Source of the DNA: Gulosibacter hominis | GTDB taxonomy: Bacteria; Actinomycetota; Actinomycetes; Actinomycetales; Microbacteriaceae | Assembly: GCF_904842695.1 (NCBI RefSeq) | Contig: NZ_CAJGWQ010000009.1 | Location: 23,425-87,424 of the forward strand | DNA: 64,000 nucleotides | Direction: 5' to 3' | Part shown: piece by piece, positions 35,082-44,238 of the stretch | How positions within the stretch are numbered: the stretch's first letter is position 1 | Layout of the letters: every line of letters starts with the position of its first letter | Program-made: the position numbers and the translations under genes | The notes under the pieces: generated by a model | Seen by the model: only the letters and a program-made list of their open reading frames with translations | What the model was told of the DNA's origin: nothing | Database searches by the model: none

Positions 35082-35917
35082 TGATTGAGGTTTTGGCTGC
35101 GTCGCCCGGCGAAATAATCGTCAGCGGGCAGCTTGTGGTGGCGCTTCCGCTGGCACTTTTGGCGGGATTGGTTTCGTTTGCATCCCCCTGCGTGCTGCCG
35201 GTGGTGCCGGCCTATCTGGGGCTGATTGGCGCAACCACCGAGGGTGCGGCCGCCGAGGGCGCGGTCGCGCGTGCGGCATCGGATGCAGACAACACCGGCG
35301 CTAAAAAAAGCGCCGCCAGCGCTGTGACGCAGCAGCGCCGCGACGGCGGCCGGGTGGTGCTCGGGTCGCTGCTATTTGTGCTCGGCTTTTCGGTGATCTA
35401 CGTGATTACGGGGGCCGCTTTCGGGCAGCTCGGGGTGCTGTTTTTGCGCTGGCAAGATCCGATTACCCGGGTGCTGGGCGTTGTCGTCATGCTCATGGGT
35501 GTCGTATTTCTCGGCCTGGTGACCCCACTGCAGCGCACACTGCGATTGCGCGCCGCCCCCGCGGGGCTGCTGGGAGCGCCGCTATTGGGCATGGTGTTTG
35601 GGCTGGGCTGGGCGCCATGTTTGGGACCGACGCTCGTAGCCATCCAATCGCTGTCGTTTCAAGAGGCGTCTGCGTGGCGAGGCGCGCTGCTGGCCTTCGC
35701 CTACTGCCTGGGCTTGGGGGCGCCTTTTGTGCTGGCGGCTTTCGGCTGGCAGGCGGCGACCCGCTGGCTTGGCTGGCTGAAGCGGCATGTGCGCATCATC
35801 AATATCATCGGGGGTAGCATCCTGGTGCTCATCGGTCTGCTGATGGTGACCGGCGCCTGGAGTGCCCTCATCTCGCAACTCGGAGCAGTACTTCCCGGCT
35901 ATGTCACACCAATCTGA
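35081..35917 (+). CDS. ccdA: CcdA-type cytochrome c biogenesis membrane protein
   Basis: A 278-residue protein with six membrane helices that passes electrons across the membrane. The conserved cysteines are in FASPCVLPVVPAYLG and LGWAPCLGPTLVAI. A charged cytoplasmic insert (about 50-85) separates helices 1 and 2, common in actinobacterial homologues. ATG 35081 overlaps the upstream stop by one base (TGATG). Confidence 0.93.
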   Translation: MIEVLAASPGEIIVSGQLVVALPLALLAGLVSFASPCVLPVVPAYLGLIGATTEGAAAEGAVARAASDADNTGAKKSAASAVTQQRRDGGRVVLGSLLFVLGFSVIYVITGAAFGQLGVLFLRWQDPITRVLGVVVMLMGVVFLGLVTPLQRTLRLRAAPAGLLGAPLLGMVFGLGWAPCLGPTLVAIQSLSFQEASAWRGALLAFAYCLGLGAPFVLAAFGWQAATRWLGWLKRHVRIINIIGGSILVLIGLLMVTGAWSALISQLGAVLPGYVTPI

Positions 35918-37544
35918 TTCCGCACCCGCTGTCGAACGCTCGGCCGCGAAATCTGCGCGAGCATCCCGCACGAACAATCCGCTGGTGCGCGGCTGGCGCA
36001 GTGCCTGGGCGTGGCTTACGAGCATGCGCACGGCACTCATTTTGCTGCTGATGCTGGCGGTTGCGGCGGTGCCCGGGTCGCTCGTGCCGCAGCGTTCGAG
36101 CGACCCGAATGGTGTCACCACCTGGTTTAACGACAAGCCCGAGATCGCAGCGCTGCTCGACAAATTGCAGTTGTTCAACGTCTACACATCGTGGTGGTTT
36201 TCGGCCATCTACGTGCTGCTTTTTGTGTCGCTGGTCGGCTGTATCGTGCCCCGGCTGGTGCACCACTGGAAGGCGCTGCGGTCGGCTCCGCCGCGCACCC
36301 CGGCACGGCTATCGCGCCTGGATGCGTATGCGACAGTGCGGCTGGATGAGCGCTGGGCCGGGCGCGAGGCCGAGATCGTCGCGGCGGCAAAAGAGGTATT
36401 GGGCCGGCGGCGCTATCGCGTTGCCGACTATGAGTCGCGCGGGACTGTTTCGGTGTCGGCAGAGCGCGGCTATTTGCGCGAGACCGGCAACCTGCTGTTT
36501 CACGGCGGGATGCTCGGGCTGATCGTGTCGGTCGGCTTGCTTTCTGGGTTCAACTGGCACGGCCAGCGGGTGCTGGTTGAGGGACAAACGTTCGTGAACG
36601 GCCTGGTGAGCTATTCATCCTTCAGCCCCGATCGTTTTTTTAGCCCCGACCAGCTGAAACCCTTTTCGTTGCGTCTCGAAAAACTTGACGTCACCTACGA
36701 AACTCAAGACCAAGAGCATCTGGGTCTACCGCTTGACTATGACGCGCATGTCACGGTGCAGCTGCCGGGTGAGGAGCCGAGCAAACACAACGTCAAGGTC
36801 AACTCGCCCCTGCGAATCGACGGCAACGATATTTATTTGCTCGCCAACGGTTATGCGCCCACCATCACGGTGCGCAACCCTGCCGGTGAGGTGGTTTTTC
36901 GCGACCCGATCGTGTTCATTCCGCAAGACCAGTTCCTCACCTCTACCGGTGTGGTGAAGGTGCCGGATGGACTTTCAGAGCAGGTGGGGATGCTCGGCTT
37001 TTTTTATCCGTCGGCTCACGAACTTGAGTCGGGTGCGTTCGCATCCGATCATCAAGACCTGCGCAACCCGCTGCTGACCCTCAATGTCTATACGGGTGAT
37101 CTCGGTCTCGACACGGGAATGCCGGTGTCGGTGTATTCGCTCGACACCGAAAACCTCACGCCGATTGCCGCGCGCGATCTCGATGTGAAGCCGCTGCAAT
37201 TGCATCCCGGTGAGACGGTCGAGCTGCCGAACGGGCTCGGCACCATCACGATGGATGCCGAGATTCACCGCTATGCCTCATTTGACGTGCACAGCGACCA
37301 CACTCGCATTCCCGGCGGTATTTTTGTGGCGTTGAGCATCCTCGGGCTGATCGGTTCGCTGCTAGTGCCGCGTCGCCGTGTGTGGGTGGCGGCTCGTGAA
37401 CACGAGGGTGGTGTGCTCGTCGAATATGCCGGGCTTGCCCGTGGTGAAGACCATCAGCTCGCTCGCGCGGTCAACTCACTCGTGGACGAGCACACGGCGG
37501 TGCTTGTATCCTGGAAGGCAGACTCTCGAAGGGATCCACAGTGA
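35901..37544 (+). CDS. resB: cytochrome c biogenesis protein ResB
   Basis: A 547-residue half of the Ccs haem lyase. Membrane helices lie at about 38-58, 95-117, 190-210 and 470-490, with a large extracytoplasmic domain (about 215-465) between the last two. Family features include SMRTALILLLMLAVAAVPGSLVPQ and the LFHGGMLGLIVSV helix with its conserved His. It overlaps ccdA by 17 bp and resC by 4 bp. Confidence 0.93.
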   Translation: MSHQSDSAPAVERSAAKSARASRTNNPLVRGWRSAWAWLTSMRTALILLLMLAVAAVPGSLVPQRSSDPNGVTTWFNDKPEIAALLDKLQLFNVYTSWWFSAIYVLLFVSLVGCIVPRLVHHWKALRSAPPRTPARLSRLDAYATVRLDERWAGREAEIVAAAKEVLGRRRYRVADYESRGTVSVSAERGYLRETGNLLFHGGMLGLIVSVGLLSGFNWHGQRVLVEGQTFVNGLVSYSSFSPDRFFSPDQLKPFSLRLEKLDVTYETQDQEHLGLPLDYDAHVTVQLPGEEPSKHNVKVNSPLRIDGNDIYLLANGYAPTITVRNPAGEVVFRDPIVFIPQDQFLTSTGVVKVPDGLSEQVGMLGFFYPSAHELESGAFASDHQDLRNPLLTLNVYTGDLGLDTGMPVSVYSLDTENLTPIAARDLDVKPLQLHPGETVELPNGLGTITMDAEIHRYASFDVHSDHTRIPGGIFVALSILGLIGSLLVPRRRVWVAAREHEGGVLVEYAGLARGEDHQLARAVNSLVDEHTAVLVSWKADSRRDPQ

Positions 37545-38596
37545 CACAGGTGTTGTCGGACTGGTCGGACGTTTTCGTTTACATCGCAATGGCGGTGTAC
37601 GCTGTGGCGTTCGTCACGTTCACGCTCGATTTTGCAATGCGCGGATCGAAGACCGCAGCCGCTGCGAAGCAGTCGTCGGCGGCAGGTGCCACGGCCCGCA
37701 AGCGTGAGCTCGTGGGCGCCGCAATTGCCGGCGGTTCGTCAGCCGCGAGCGACGCCGGTATCACGGTGGCAAAGCGTAACGATGCGAGCAGTGGTGTGAG
37801 TGCCAATCGCAGCGCTGAACCAATGTGGAAAGACTCCAAGTCGACCAAGCTGCTGCCGGTGGCGATGGTGCTCACCGTGGCCGCCTGGGTGCTGCACCTG
37901 GTGGGCGATGTGCTGCGCGGAATTGCCGCCGCACGAGTGCCGTGGGCCAATATGTACGAGTTTTGGCTCACCGCGACCCTGCTGATCGTGGCGGTGTTCC
38001 TGCTCGTGCAGCTGTGGCAAGACCTGCGGTTTTTGGGTGCGTTCATTACCGGATTCACCACACTGACTCTCGGCATCGCGCTCATCAGTTTTTATGTGCC
38101 GGTGGCGCCGCTGCAGCCGGCACTGCAGTCGGTGTGGCTGGTCATCCACGTGTTTGTGGCAACGCTATCAACCGGGTTTTTGGCGCTTGGGTTTTCGCTG
38201 TCGACGCTGCAGCTTTTCCAACATCGTCGTGAGGCGCGCGTGCGTAGCGGCCGTGTCAGTGGCGGCCCGCTGACCGCTCTGCCCACCAGTGTGCGGCTCG
38301 AAGACCTGGCCTTCCGCGTCAACGTGGTCGGCTTCATCCTGTGGACTTTTACGCTCGTGGCCGGTGCGATCTGGGCGGAGCGAGCCTGGGGCCGCCCGTG
38401 GGGCTGGGACACCAAGGAGGTGTGGACCTTCATCATCTGGGTGGTCTACGCCGGTTATCTGCACGCCCGCACCACGCACGGCTGGCGCGGCAAGCCATCT
38501 GCCTGGCTGTCGATCGTGGGCTTCCTCACGGTGCTATTCAATTTTGCAGTCGTGAACGTGTTCTTTAAAGGGCTGCACGCCTACAGCGGGCTCTAA
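37541..38596 (+). CDS. ccsB: cytochrome c biogenesis protein ResC/CcsB
   Basis: A 351-residue partner of ResB with about eight membrane helices. The haem-handling WWD-type motif is WGWDTKEVWTFIIWVVYAGYLHART, and conserved histidines occur in the flanking loops (HLVGDV, VIHVFVATLS, HGWRGK). Together they attach haem to apocytochrome c outside the membrane. The N-terminal 60 residues include a charged stretch not seen in shorter homologues. Confidence 0.93.
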   Translation: MTQVLSDWSDVFVYIAMAVYAVAFVTFTLDFAMRGSKTAAAAKQSSAAGATARKRELVGAAIAGGSSAASDAGITVAKRNDASSGVSANRSAEPMWKDSKSTKLLPVAMVLTVAAWVLHLVGDVLRGIAAARVPWANMYEFWLTATLLIVAVFLLVQLWQDLRFLGAFITGFTTLTLGIALISFYVPVAPLQPALQSVWLVIHVFVATLSTGFLALGFSLSTLQLFQHRREARVRSGRVSGGPLTALPTSVRLEDLAFRVNVVGFILWTFTLVAGAIWAERAWGRPWGWDTKEVWTFIIWVVYAGYLHARTTHGWRGKPSAWLSIVGFLTVLFNFAVVNVFFKGLHAYSGL

Positions 38597-38612
38597 ATCA
38601 CGTTCGGTCGCG

Positions 38613-39629
38613 CTACTCGGTCGCGGCGAGATGCTGATAGCAGCGCGTGATGCGCTCGCGCCACCACTGCTGCCGCTCGGGTGCGGCAGCATGCTCGGCC
38701 AGTAGTTCCGTGGAGGGCACGGCAGGCGCGAGCGAAATACGGCCGTTTTTGGGTACGCGGGGATGCTCGAGCACGTCGGCAGCAAATAACGACACGGTGC
38801 CGAGCCCGGCAGCAAATCGCGGTTCGGGCATGCGGGCAGCCAATTGGGCGCCCATCACCGTGCCAACCGAAGTCTCAAGCGCGCTCGAAACCGTGGCGCT
38901 GAGCCCGGCTTGTGCCACCACCTCTGCCGCACGGGCGATTCCACCCAGCGGCTGCACTTTTACCACCACGTGATCGGCCGCGCCCGCGCGAGCCACTGCG
39001 AGCGGATCACTCGCCTTGCGTACCGACTCGTCGGCGGCGATGCGCGTTGCGATACCGCGTTGGCACAGCCGGTCGCGCAATTGCGCGAGCTCGCTGACCG
39101 TGGCCACCGGCTGTTCGGCATATTCGAGATCGATGCCGGCTGCCGCGATGGCAACCAGCGCATCCTCTGCCGCATCCAGTGACCAGCCGCAATTCGCATC
39201 GATTCGTACGCGAGCGCCGGGCAGCGCATCCTGCACCGCCTCGAGTCGCGCGAGATCGTCGCGCAGCTGCTGGCCGGCCTCGGCAACTTTTACCTTGACC
39301 ACCTCGCAGCTACCGAAGCGGGCCAGCAGCCGCGGCACCTCGGCTGCCGTGACCGCGGGCACGGTGGCATTCACGAGCACCGAACCCGACTCGAAACGCT
39401 GTAGCGCCGGGTCAAATCCGTATTCGAGCGCCGCCGCCAACCAGGTGGCCGCTTCGGGCACCTCATACTCGAGGAACGGCGAAAACTCTGACCACACCGG
39501 CTGCCCCGCCACCGTGGCGGTGCCGGCAAACAGTGCCGCTTCGCGGTGCGTCACGCCGCGGAACCGGGTGCGCAGCGGTAGCGAAACAATATGGGTGCGG
39601 GCGAGCAGCTCTGGCAGGTCGATCAGCAT
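38613..39629 (-). CDS. menC: o-succinylbenzoate synthase
   Basis: A 338-residue enolase-superfamily dehydratase in menaquinone synthesis. The catalytic lysines are in VVKVKV and VVVKVQP, and metal ligands in RIDANCGW, LEYAEQP and AADES, in the normal order. It is divergent from the gene at 39649, with only 19 bp between the start codons. The tail after LGTVSLFAAD is typical of actinobacterial MenC. Confidence 0.93.
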   Translation of the reverse strand: MLIDLPELLARTHIVSLPLRTRFRGVTHREAALFAGTATVAGQPVWSEFSPFLEYEVPEAATWLAAALEYGFDPALQRFESGSVLVNATVPAVTAAEVPRLLARFGSCEVVKVKVAEAGQQLRDDLARLEAVQDALPGARVRIDANCGWSLDAAEDALVAIAAAGIDLEYAEQPVATVSELAQLRDRLCQRGIATRIAADESVRKASDPLAVARAGAADHVVVKVQPLGGIARAAEVVAQAGLSATVSSALETSVGTVMGAQLAARMPEPRFAAGLGTVSLFAADVLEHPRVPKNGRISLAPAVPSTELLAEHAAAPERQQWWRERITRCYQHLAATE

Positions 39630-39633
39630 GCGA

Positions 39634-39641
39634 ACTATACT
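39634..39641. promoter_or_regulatory. overlapping divergent -10 elements of menC and the 39649 gene
   Basis: ACTATACT contains TATACT on the plus strand (36-41), 7 nt before ATG 39649, and TATAGT on the minus strand (39-34), only 4 nt before menC. One 8-bp sequence could serve both directions. Confidence 0.45.
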
Positions 39642-39648
39642 TTCAAGG

Positions 39649-40074
39649 ATGACAACGATCGACCAGGCAGCTGCCCAGCGGCGCCCACAGTACCGGCACG
39701 CAACCGAGGTGCCGGTGCCGGTGGCCGAGCAGCTGCTGAACCCGTTTAGCTGGCGAGTCGGTCACTGGGCGTTTTTCCTCGGCGTGATGACGATGGTCGC
39801 CGACATCATCGTGGCGCTGTATGTCTTCAACTTTTTTGGGCTCTCGCGCCAGTTTGAAATTTCAATGTGGCTGCTGGTCGCCGGGCTGCTTGGCTTCACC
39901 GCCATCACGCTGGCGCTGTATGCGGTGGTGTTCAACGCTGGCCGAGGCATCGGTATCGCGGCATTCCTGCTGAGTTTCTTTTTTGGTGCGGCACCGGCCT
40001 GGCTGGTCGGCAACACCATCTGGCAGCTGATCATTAACGGCGGCCAGCTGCCGTACGCTCCCATCGACTGGTAG
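39649..40074 (+). CDS. small integral membrane protein
   Basis: A 141-residue protein with three membrane helices (about 38-62, 70-92, 100-125) and a cytoplasmic N-terminus. No family recognised. The long open frame reaching back to 39016 is antisense to menC and not coding; a consensus TATACT -10 lies 7 nt before this ATG. Its position next to menB suggests co-regulation only. Confidence 0.75.
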   Translation: MTTIDQAAAQRRPQYRHATEVPVPVAEQLLNPFSWRVGHWAFFLGVMTMVADIIVALYVFNFFGLSRQFEISMWLLVAGLLGFTAITLALYAVVFNAGRGIGIAAFLLSFFFGAAPAWLVGNTIWQLIINGGQLPYAPIDW

Positions 40075-40096
40075 CGGATGCGGTGGCGACTGCCGC

Positions 40097-40102
40097 TACG
40101 GT
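40097..40102 (+). promoter_or_regulatory. -10 element of menB
   Basis: TACGGT, 7 nt before ATG 40110. Confidence 0.5.
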
Positions 40103-40109
40103 AGTTGCT

Positions 40110-41018
40110 ATGGCGCATCCGGTTTCAGATACTTTTGACCCGACCCGCTGGCGCGAGGTTGATGGCTTCGATTTTGACGACATTACCTATCACCTCGACA
40201 CTTCCGGTCGGGTGGTGCGAATCGCTTTTGACCGGCCCGAGGTGCGTAATGCGTTCCGCCCGCAAACAGTGGATGAGCTCTACCGGGCCCTCGATGACGC
40301 CCGCTGCAACCCCCGGGTGGGTGTGGTGCTGCTCACCGGGAACGGGCCGAGCCCGAAGGACGGCGGTTACGCGTTTTGCTCGGGCGGTGACCAGCGCATC
40401 CGCGGCCGTGACGGCTACCGCTACGCCGACGGCGACACCGCTGACTCGATCGATGCCGCCCGCTCGGGGCGCCTCCACATTCTCGAGGTGCAGCGGCTGA
40501 TTCGCACGATGCCGAAGGTCGTCATCTCGGTGGTGAACGGATGGGCCGCCGGCGGCGGGCACTCGCTGTATGTGGTGACCGATCTGACCATCGCATCTCG
40601 CGAGCACGCGCGTTTTAAGCAGACAGACGCCGATGTGGGGTCGTTCGATGCGGGCTACGGCTCGGCCTATTTTGCCAAGCAGGTGGGGCAAAAATTTGCC
40701 CGCGAGGCGTTTTTCTTGGCCGAAACCTATGATGCCCAGCGTGCCTACGAGATGGGTGCGGTCAACCGGGTCGTGCCGCATGCCGAGCTCGAAACCGAGG
40801 CATTGAAAATGGCGCACACCATCCTGGGCAAGTCGCCGACGGCCATTCGGATGCTGAAATTTGCGTTCAACCTCACCGATGACGGGCTGATGGGCCAGCA
40901 GGTGTTTGCCGGTGAGGCGACGCGCCTGGCCTATGGCACCGACGAGGCGGTGGAGGGGCGCGACTCGTTCCTCGAAAAGCGTGACCCCGACTGGTCGCCG
41001 TACCCCTGGCACTTCTAG
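40110..41018 (+). CDS. menB: 1,4-dihydroxy-2-naphthoyl-CoA synthase
   Basis: A 302-residue crotonase-fold enzyme closing the second ring of menaquinone. The oxyanion-hole segments FCSGGDQ and NGWAAGGGHSLYVV, the DVGSFDAGYGSAYFA loop and the C-terminal PDWSPYPWHF are diagnostic for MenB. Its stop shares a base with the menE start (TAGTG). Confidence 0.97.
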   Translation: MAHPVSDTFDPTRWREVDGFDFDDITYHLDTSGRVVRIAFDRPEVRNAFRPQTVDELYRALDDARCNPRVGVVLLTGNGPSPKDGGYAFCSGGDQRIRGRDGYRYADGDTADSIDAARSGRLHILEVQRLIRTMPKVVISVVNGWAAGGGHSLYVVTDLTIASREHARFKQTDADVGSFDAGYGSAYFAKQVGQKFAREAFFLAETYDAQRAYEMGAVNRVVPHAELETEALKMAHTILGKSPTAIRMLKFAFNLTDDGLMGQQVFAGEATRLAYGTDEAVEGRDSFLEKRDPDWSPYPWHF

Positions 41019-42283
41019 TGCTCGGCGAATCTGCAATGATCGGCGAGCCGCCGGCGCTACGCGAAATCGACTCGCGAGACGTCGCCGCGGTGTTTGCCGC
41101 GCTGCGGGAAGCGCTTGCCGGCGGTGCGCCGGTGCTGCCACGCGACCGGAGCGCGGCGACTTCCGATGCGGTGACTTCCGGCGCGGATGCATCCGCCAGC
41201 AGTGCCGATCCGGCCGCCGGTGATATTGGCCTGGTGATTGAAACCAGTGGCTCAACCGGCACACCCAAGCGCGTCGCGCTGAGCGCGGCAGCGTTACGAG
41301 CCAGCGCCGCAGCAACCTATCGCTGGTGTGATGCGCGCGCAGGCAAGGTGCCAGAATCGCGACAGTGGCTGCTGTGCCTGCCCACCCACTACATCGCCGG
41401 GGCCCAGGTGCTGGTGCGTTCCATCCTCGCCAAAACGCAGCCCGTGGTGCTCGAGGGCAGGTTCACCGCCGACGCATTTGTGGCCGCCGCCAAGCGGCTC
41501 ACCGCAGCCGCACGCTATACGAGTCTCGTGCCGGTGCAGCTGCAGCGGCTACTCGGCGCAGCTGCCGACAACACGATGTTTGCGGCTGAAATCGACCGGG
41601 TGATGCAACGCTTTAGCGCGGTGCTCGTTGGCGGGCAGCAAACCCCGCCCGCGCAGCTTGTCGCGGCCCGTGATCGCGGCTGGCCGGTGGTGACCACCTA
41701 CGGTGCCAGCGAAACCGCCGGCGGTTGTGTCTATAACGGCGAGGCGCTTCCTGGCGTGCGGGTGCGCGAAGTTGACGGCGAAATTTGGCTCGGTGGCGAT
41801 CAGCTCGCGCTCGGCTATCTCGGTGACCCCGGGCGGCAGGCCCGCAGCTTTGTGACTGTCGACGGTGTGCGCTGGTACCGCACGAGCGATCACGGCACGG
41901 TTAGGGATGCATCCGGATGCCAGCGGGTGCGGGTAACGGGACGTATCGACCAGGTGATTATTTCGGGTGGCGAAAAAGTGCATCTCGGCGCGGTCGAACG
42001 TGCCGTGCAGACCGTGCCGGGATTTGAGCAGGCGGTTGCGGTACCGGCCCCGCATCCCGAATGGGGCCAGTCGGTAGCAATTGTGGTGCCAAACCCGGCT
42101 GCTGTTGCGGCAACGAGCGCATCCGTGCCGACTCCGGTGCGGGATGCCTGTGTGCCGCTCGGGCGGGCCGCGCGAGCAGCGTTGCTGGTTGAAATACCCG
42201 AGCTGCCGCGGCTGAGTAGCGGCAAACCCGATCGCCGGACGCTTGAACAAATCGCAGCCGAGCACACCCATTTTTGTGACTGA
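41018..42283 (+). CDS. menE: o-succinylbenzoate-CoA ligase
   Basis: A 421-residue adenylate-forming enzyme that activates o-succinylbenzoate for MenB. The AMP-binding P-loop is ETSGSTGTPKRV; TTYGASETAGGCVYNG, the WYRTSDHG motif and the hinge VTGRIDQVIISGGEKV follow, and the C-terminal catalytic lysine is in SSGKPDRR. It is shorter than ~480-residue MenE proteins because the N-terminal part is reduced, usual in actinobacteria. GTG start. Confidence 0.94.
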   Translation: MLGESAMIGEPPALREIDSRDVAAVFAALREALAGGAPVLPRDRSAATSDAVTSGADASASSADPAAGDIGLVIETSGSTGTPKRVALSAAALRASAAATYRWCDARAGKVPESRQWLLCLPTHYIAGAQVLVRSILAKTQPVVLEGRFTADAFVAAAKRLTAAARYTSLVPVQLQRLLGAAADNTMFAAEIDRVMQRFSAVLVGGQQTPPAQLVAARDRGWPVVTTYGASETAGGCVYNGEALPGVRVREVDGEIWLGGDQLALGYLGDPGRQARSFVTVDGVRWYRTSDHGTVRDASGCQRVRVTGRIDQVIISGGEKVHLGAVERAVQTVPGFEQAVAVPAPHPEWGQSVAIVVPNPAAVAATSASVPTPVRDACVPLGRAARAALLVEIPELPRLSSGKPDRRTLEQIAAEHTHFCD

Positions 42284-42287
42284 GTGC

Positions 42288-42293
42288 GACAAT
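42288..42293 (+). promoter_or_regulatory. -10 element of menA
   Basis: GACAAT, 7 nt before GTG 42301, with no Shine-Dalgarno visible. Confidence 0.45.
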
Positions 42294-42300
42294 CGTTGCC

Positions 42301-43284
42301 GTGAGTAAACGCAGCCAGCAAAACAAGCACAATCCCACCCAGCGCAAACGCCACGTCGAAAAGGCGGCCGAGCAGGGCCCGGTAACGATCGACGATTGGA
42401 TCGAGGGCGCCCGGCTGCGAACCCTCCCACTGGCCGCCGTGCCCGTGCTGCTCGGCACGGCCGCGGCACTGGCAGCTGCCCCCGGCGAATATCACTGGGT
42501 GCGCGCGCTGGCGGCGCTCGCGGTGGCGCTGCTGCTGCAAATTGGGGTGAACTACGCCAACGACTATTCCGACGGTATCCGCGGCACCGACGACTATCGG
42601 CAGGGGCCCCCGCGGCTGACCGGTTCGGGGCGCGTTGAGCCGAAACTCGTGCGCAATGTGGCATTTGGATGCTTCGCGGCAGCCGCGCTGGTTGGTATCG
42701 CCCTGTGCGTGGTGACCGGGCAGTGGTGGCTGCTCGCGGTGGGTGCGGTGTGCATCCTGGCGGCCTGGTTTTACACCGGCGGCAAGCATCCCTATGGCTA
42801 TTACGGGCTCGGCGAGGTGTTCGTATTTGTCTTTTTCGGCCTGGTGGCAACTGTCGGTACCACCTATGTGCAGATTCTTGTCGTGCCCGAAGACACCTGG
42901 ATTTTGGCGGCCGCGGCGGGCTTTTTTTCGTGCGCCGTGCTGATGATCAACAATGTGCGCGATATTGAGCAGGATGCGGTTGCGGGCAAGCGCACGCTGG
43001 CGGTGCTAATCGGGGATATTCCGGCGCGCATCACTTTTGCGGTGCTGACGGTGCTGCCGTTTGCCGCGACCGTGATGTTCGGGCTGCTCTACCCCCGGGT
43101 GTATCTGTCGCTGTTTTCGCTGCTGATCCTCATCCCGGCGATCATCATTGGCCTCACCGGTCGCTCGCCGCGCGAGCTCGTGTTGGCGCTCAAGCTCACC
43201 TCGTTGGGGTCGCTCGTGTGGGCGATCCTGATGGCGATCGGCATCGTGGTGCCGTTCATGCAGTTCGCGCCGACGCCGTACTAG
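42301..43284 (+). CDS. menA: 1,4-dihydroxy-2-naphthoate polyprenyltransferase
   Basis: A 327-residue UbiA-superfamily membrane enzyme that attaches the isoprenoid tail. The first aspartate-rich motif is NDYSDGIRGTDDYRQGPPRLTGSG and the second NNVRDIEQDAVAGKRTLAV. About eight membrane helices. The basic N-terminal 30 residues precede the first family block. The gene converges on the DUF4229 gene with a 4-bp overlap. Confidence 0.95.
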   Translation: MSKRSQQNKHNPTQRKRHVEKAAEQGPVTIDDWIEGARLRTLPLAAVPVLLGTAAALAAAPGEYHWVRALAALAVALLLQIGVNYANDYSDGIRGTDDYRQGPPRLTGSGRVEPKLVRNVAFGCFAAAALVGIALCVVTGQWWLLAVGAVCILAAWFYTGGKHPYGYYGLGEVFVFVFFGLVATVGTTYVQILVVPEDTWILAAAAGFFSCAVLMINNVRDIEQDAVAGKRTLAVLIGDIPARITFAVLTVLPFAATVMFGLLYPRVYLSLFSLLILIPAIIIGLTGRSPRELVLALKLTSLGSLVWAILMAIGIVVPFMQFAPTPY

Positions 43285-43688
43285 CGATCGTTATCGGTGG
43301 CCGGGCCCTCGTCGGTGGCCGAGGTCTCGTCGGTGGTCGGGCCCTCGTCGGTGGCCGAGCCCTCGTCTGCCGCGGCAGGGGGAGTGGTCGCCGCCGATTC
43401 GGCCTGAGCCGCTTCGTACTCATCGAGCAGCGCATCCTCTTCAGTATCGATCGGTGCCCGGTGGTCGGCTTTTTCGGCTCGGCGAGCGGCCATCTGCTCG
43501 GCCATCACCGCGCGGTGCTTCGACAAAAAAATCTGTGAAATGCTCGCGCTCACCACGGCGCCCACCGCGATGCCGACCAGCCAGTTCCACTGCCAATCGG
43601 GCAGGATGAGCATGATTGCAACGAACGGCACGACAAAGCTGCCCAGTCGGGTGAGGGTGTAGATAATCCAAGCGCGGGTCGCGGTCAT
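43281..43688 (-). CDS. DUF4229 membrane protein with tandem-repeat tail
   Basis: A 135-residue protein with two membrane helices (about 8-26, 32-50) and a basic then acidic C-terminus, as in DUF4229, a small family found beside men genes in actinobacteria. The last 30 residues are imperfect 6-residue repeats of the form ATDEGP, coded by an 18-bp tandem repeat. ATG 43688 is preceded by a -10 element; the longer frame is rejected. Function unknown. Confidence 0.82.
   Translation of the reverse strand: MTATRAWIIYTLTRLGSFVVPFVAIMLILPDWQWNWLVGIAVGAVVSASISQIFLSKHRAVMAEQMAARRAEKADHRAPIDTEEDALLDEYEAAQAESAATTPPAAADEGSATDEGPTTDETSATDEGPATDNDR
43313..43375. repeat. 18-bp tandem repeat in the DUF4229 gene
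   Basis: About three and a half copies of a unit close to CTCGTCGGTGGCCGAGCC, differing at a few bases. Whole units keep the reading frame, so copy number could vary without disrupting the protein. Confidence 0.75.
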
Positions 43689-43695
43689 GCCGGCA

Positions 43696-43701
43696 AGTCT
43701 A
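43696..43701 (-). promoter_or_regulatory. -10 element of the DUF4229 gene
   Basis: TAGACT on the minus strand, 7 nt before ATG 43688. Confidence 0.55.
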
Positions 43702-43800
43702 CGCGGCCGGGTCAGTGCGCGGCCGCCCAGGCCGGCCGGCCTGGCAAATGAACGGCCGACCGGGGCGCAGGTATGACGGATGCATCCAGGCGGGTGCTCG

Positions 43801-43806
43801 TAGACT
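43801..43806 (+). promoter_or_regulatory. -10 element of the PLDc_N-menD operon
   Basis: TAGACT, 6 nt before ATG 43813. Confidence 0.6.
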
Positions 43807-43812
43807 GGCGGT

Positions 43813-44238
43813 ATGTCTCGTGCTCTCATTGTGGTTGCCGTTGTGGTCACCGTCTTGACGGTGTACTCAATCGTCGACTGCGCCATGACCGATGCACGTC
43901 GCACCAGGGTGTTTCAGAAGCCGATCTGGCTGGTTGTCATCCTGTTTTTGCCGGTCGTGGGTGCGCTGCTGTGGATGTTCATGGGTAAACAGTCTGCCGA
44001 CACGGGCGCACAGCCGGTGGTGCCGGATGAAGACATCGCCTATCTCGACCAGCTGCGTCGCGACACCGAGCACGATGCGCGTATCCGTGACCTTGAAGAG
44101 CAGATGCGCCAGCTCGACGCCGAAATCGAGCAGGCTCGACGCGACACCATGAAAAATCACCCCTCAAATATGGATCAGCAGCCCAGCGATGACGAAGAGG
44201 GCCATGGCGACGCGGGTGACGAGGCCAAACGCCAATGA
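43813..44238 (+). CDS. PLDc_N-domain membrane protein
   Basis: A 141-residue protein with two membrane helices (about 3-22, 38-57) framing VDCAMTDARRTRVFQKPIWLVVILFLPVVGALLW, the PLDc_N signature, then a charged coiled coil (about 75-115) and an acidic tail. Such genes precede menD in many actinobacteria. ATGA overlap with menD. Role unknown. Confidence 0.87.
   Translation: MSRALIVVAVVVTVLTVYSIVDCAMTDARRTRVFQKPIWLVVILFLPVVGALLWMFMGKQSADTGAQPVVPDEDIAYLDQLRRDTEHDARIRDLEEQMRQLDAEIEQARRDTMKNHPSNMDQQPSDDEEGHGDAGDEAKRQ

Noticed and set aside
41549..42850. 433-residue frame antisense to menE/menA
   Set aside because: Crosses two clear genes and is low-complexity in Arg/Pro.
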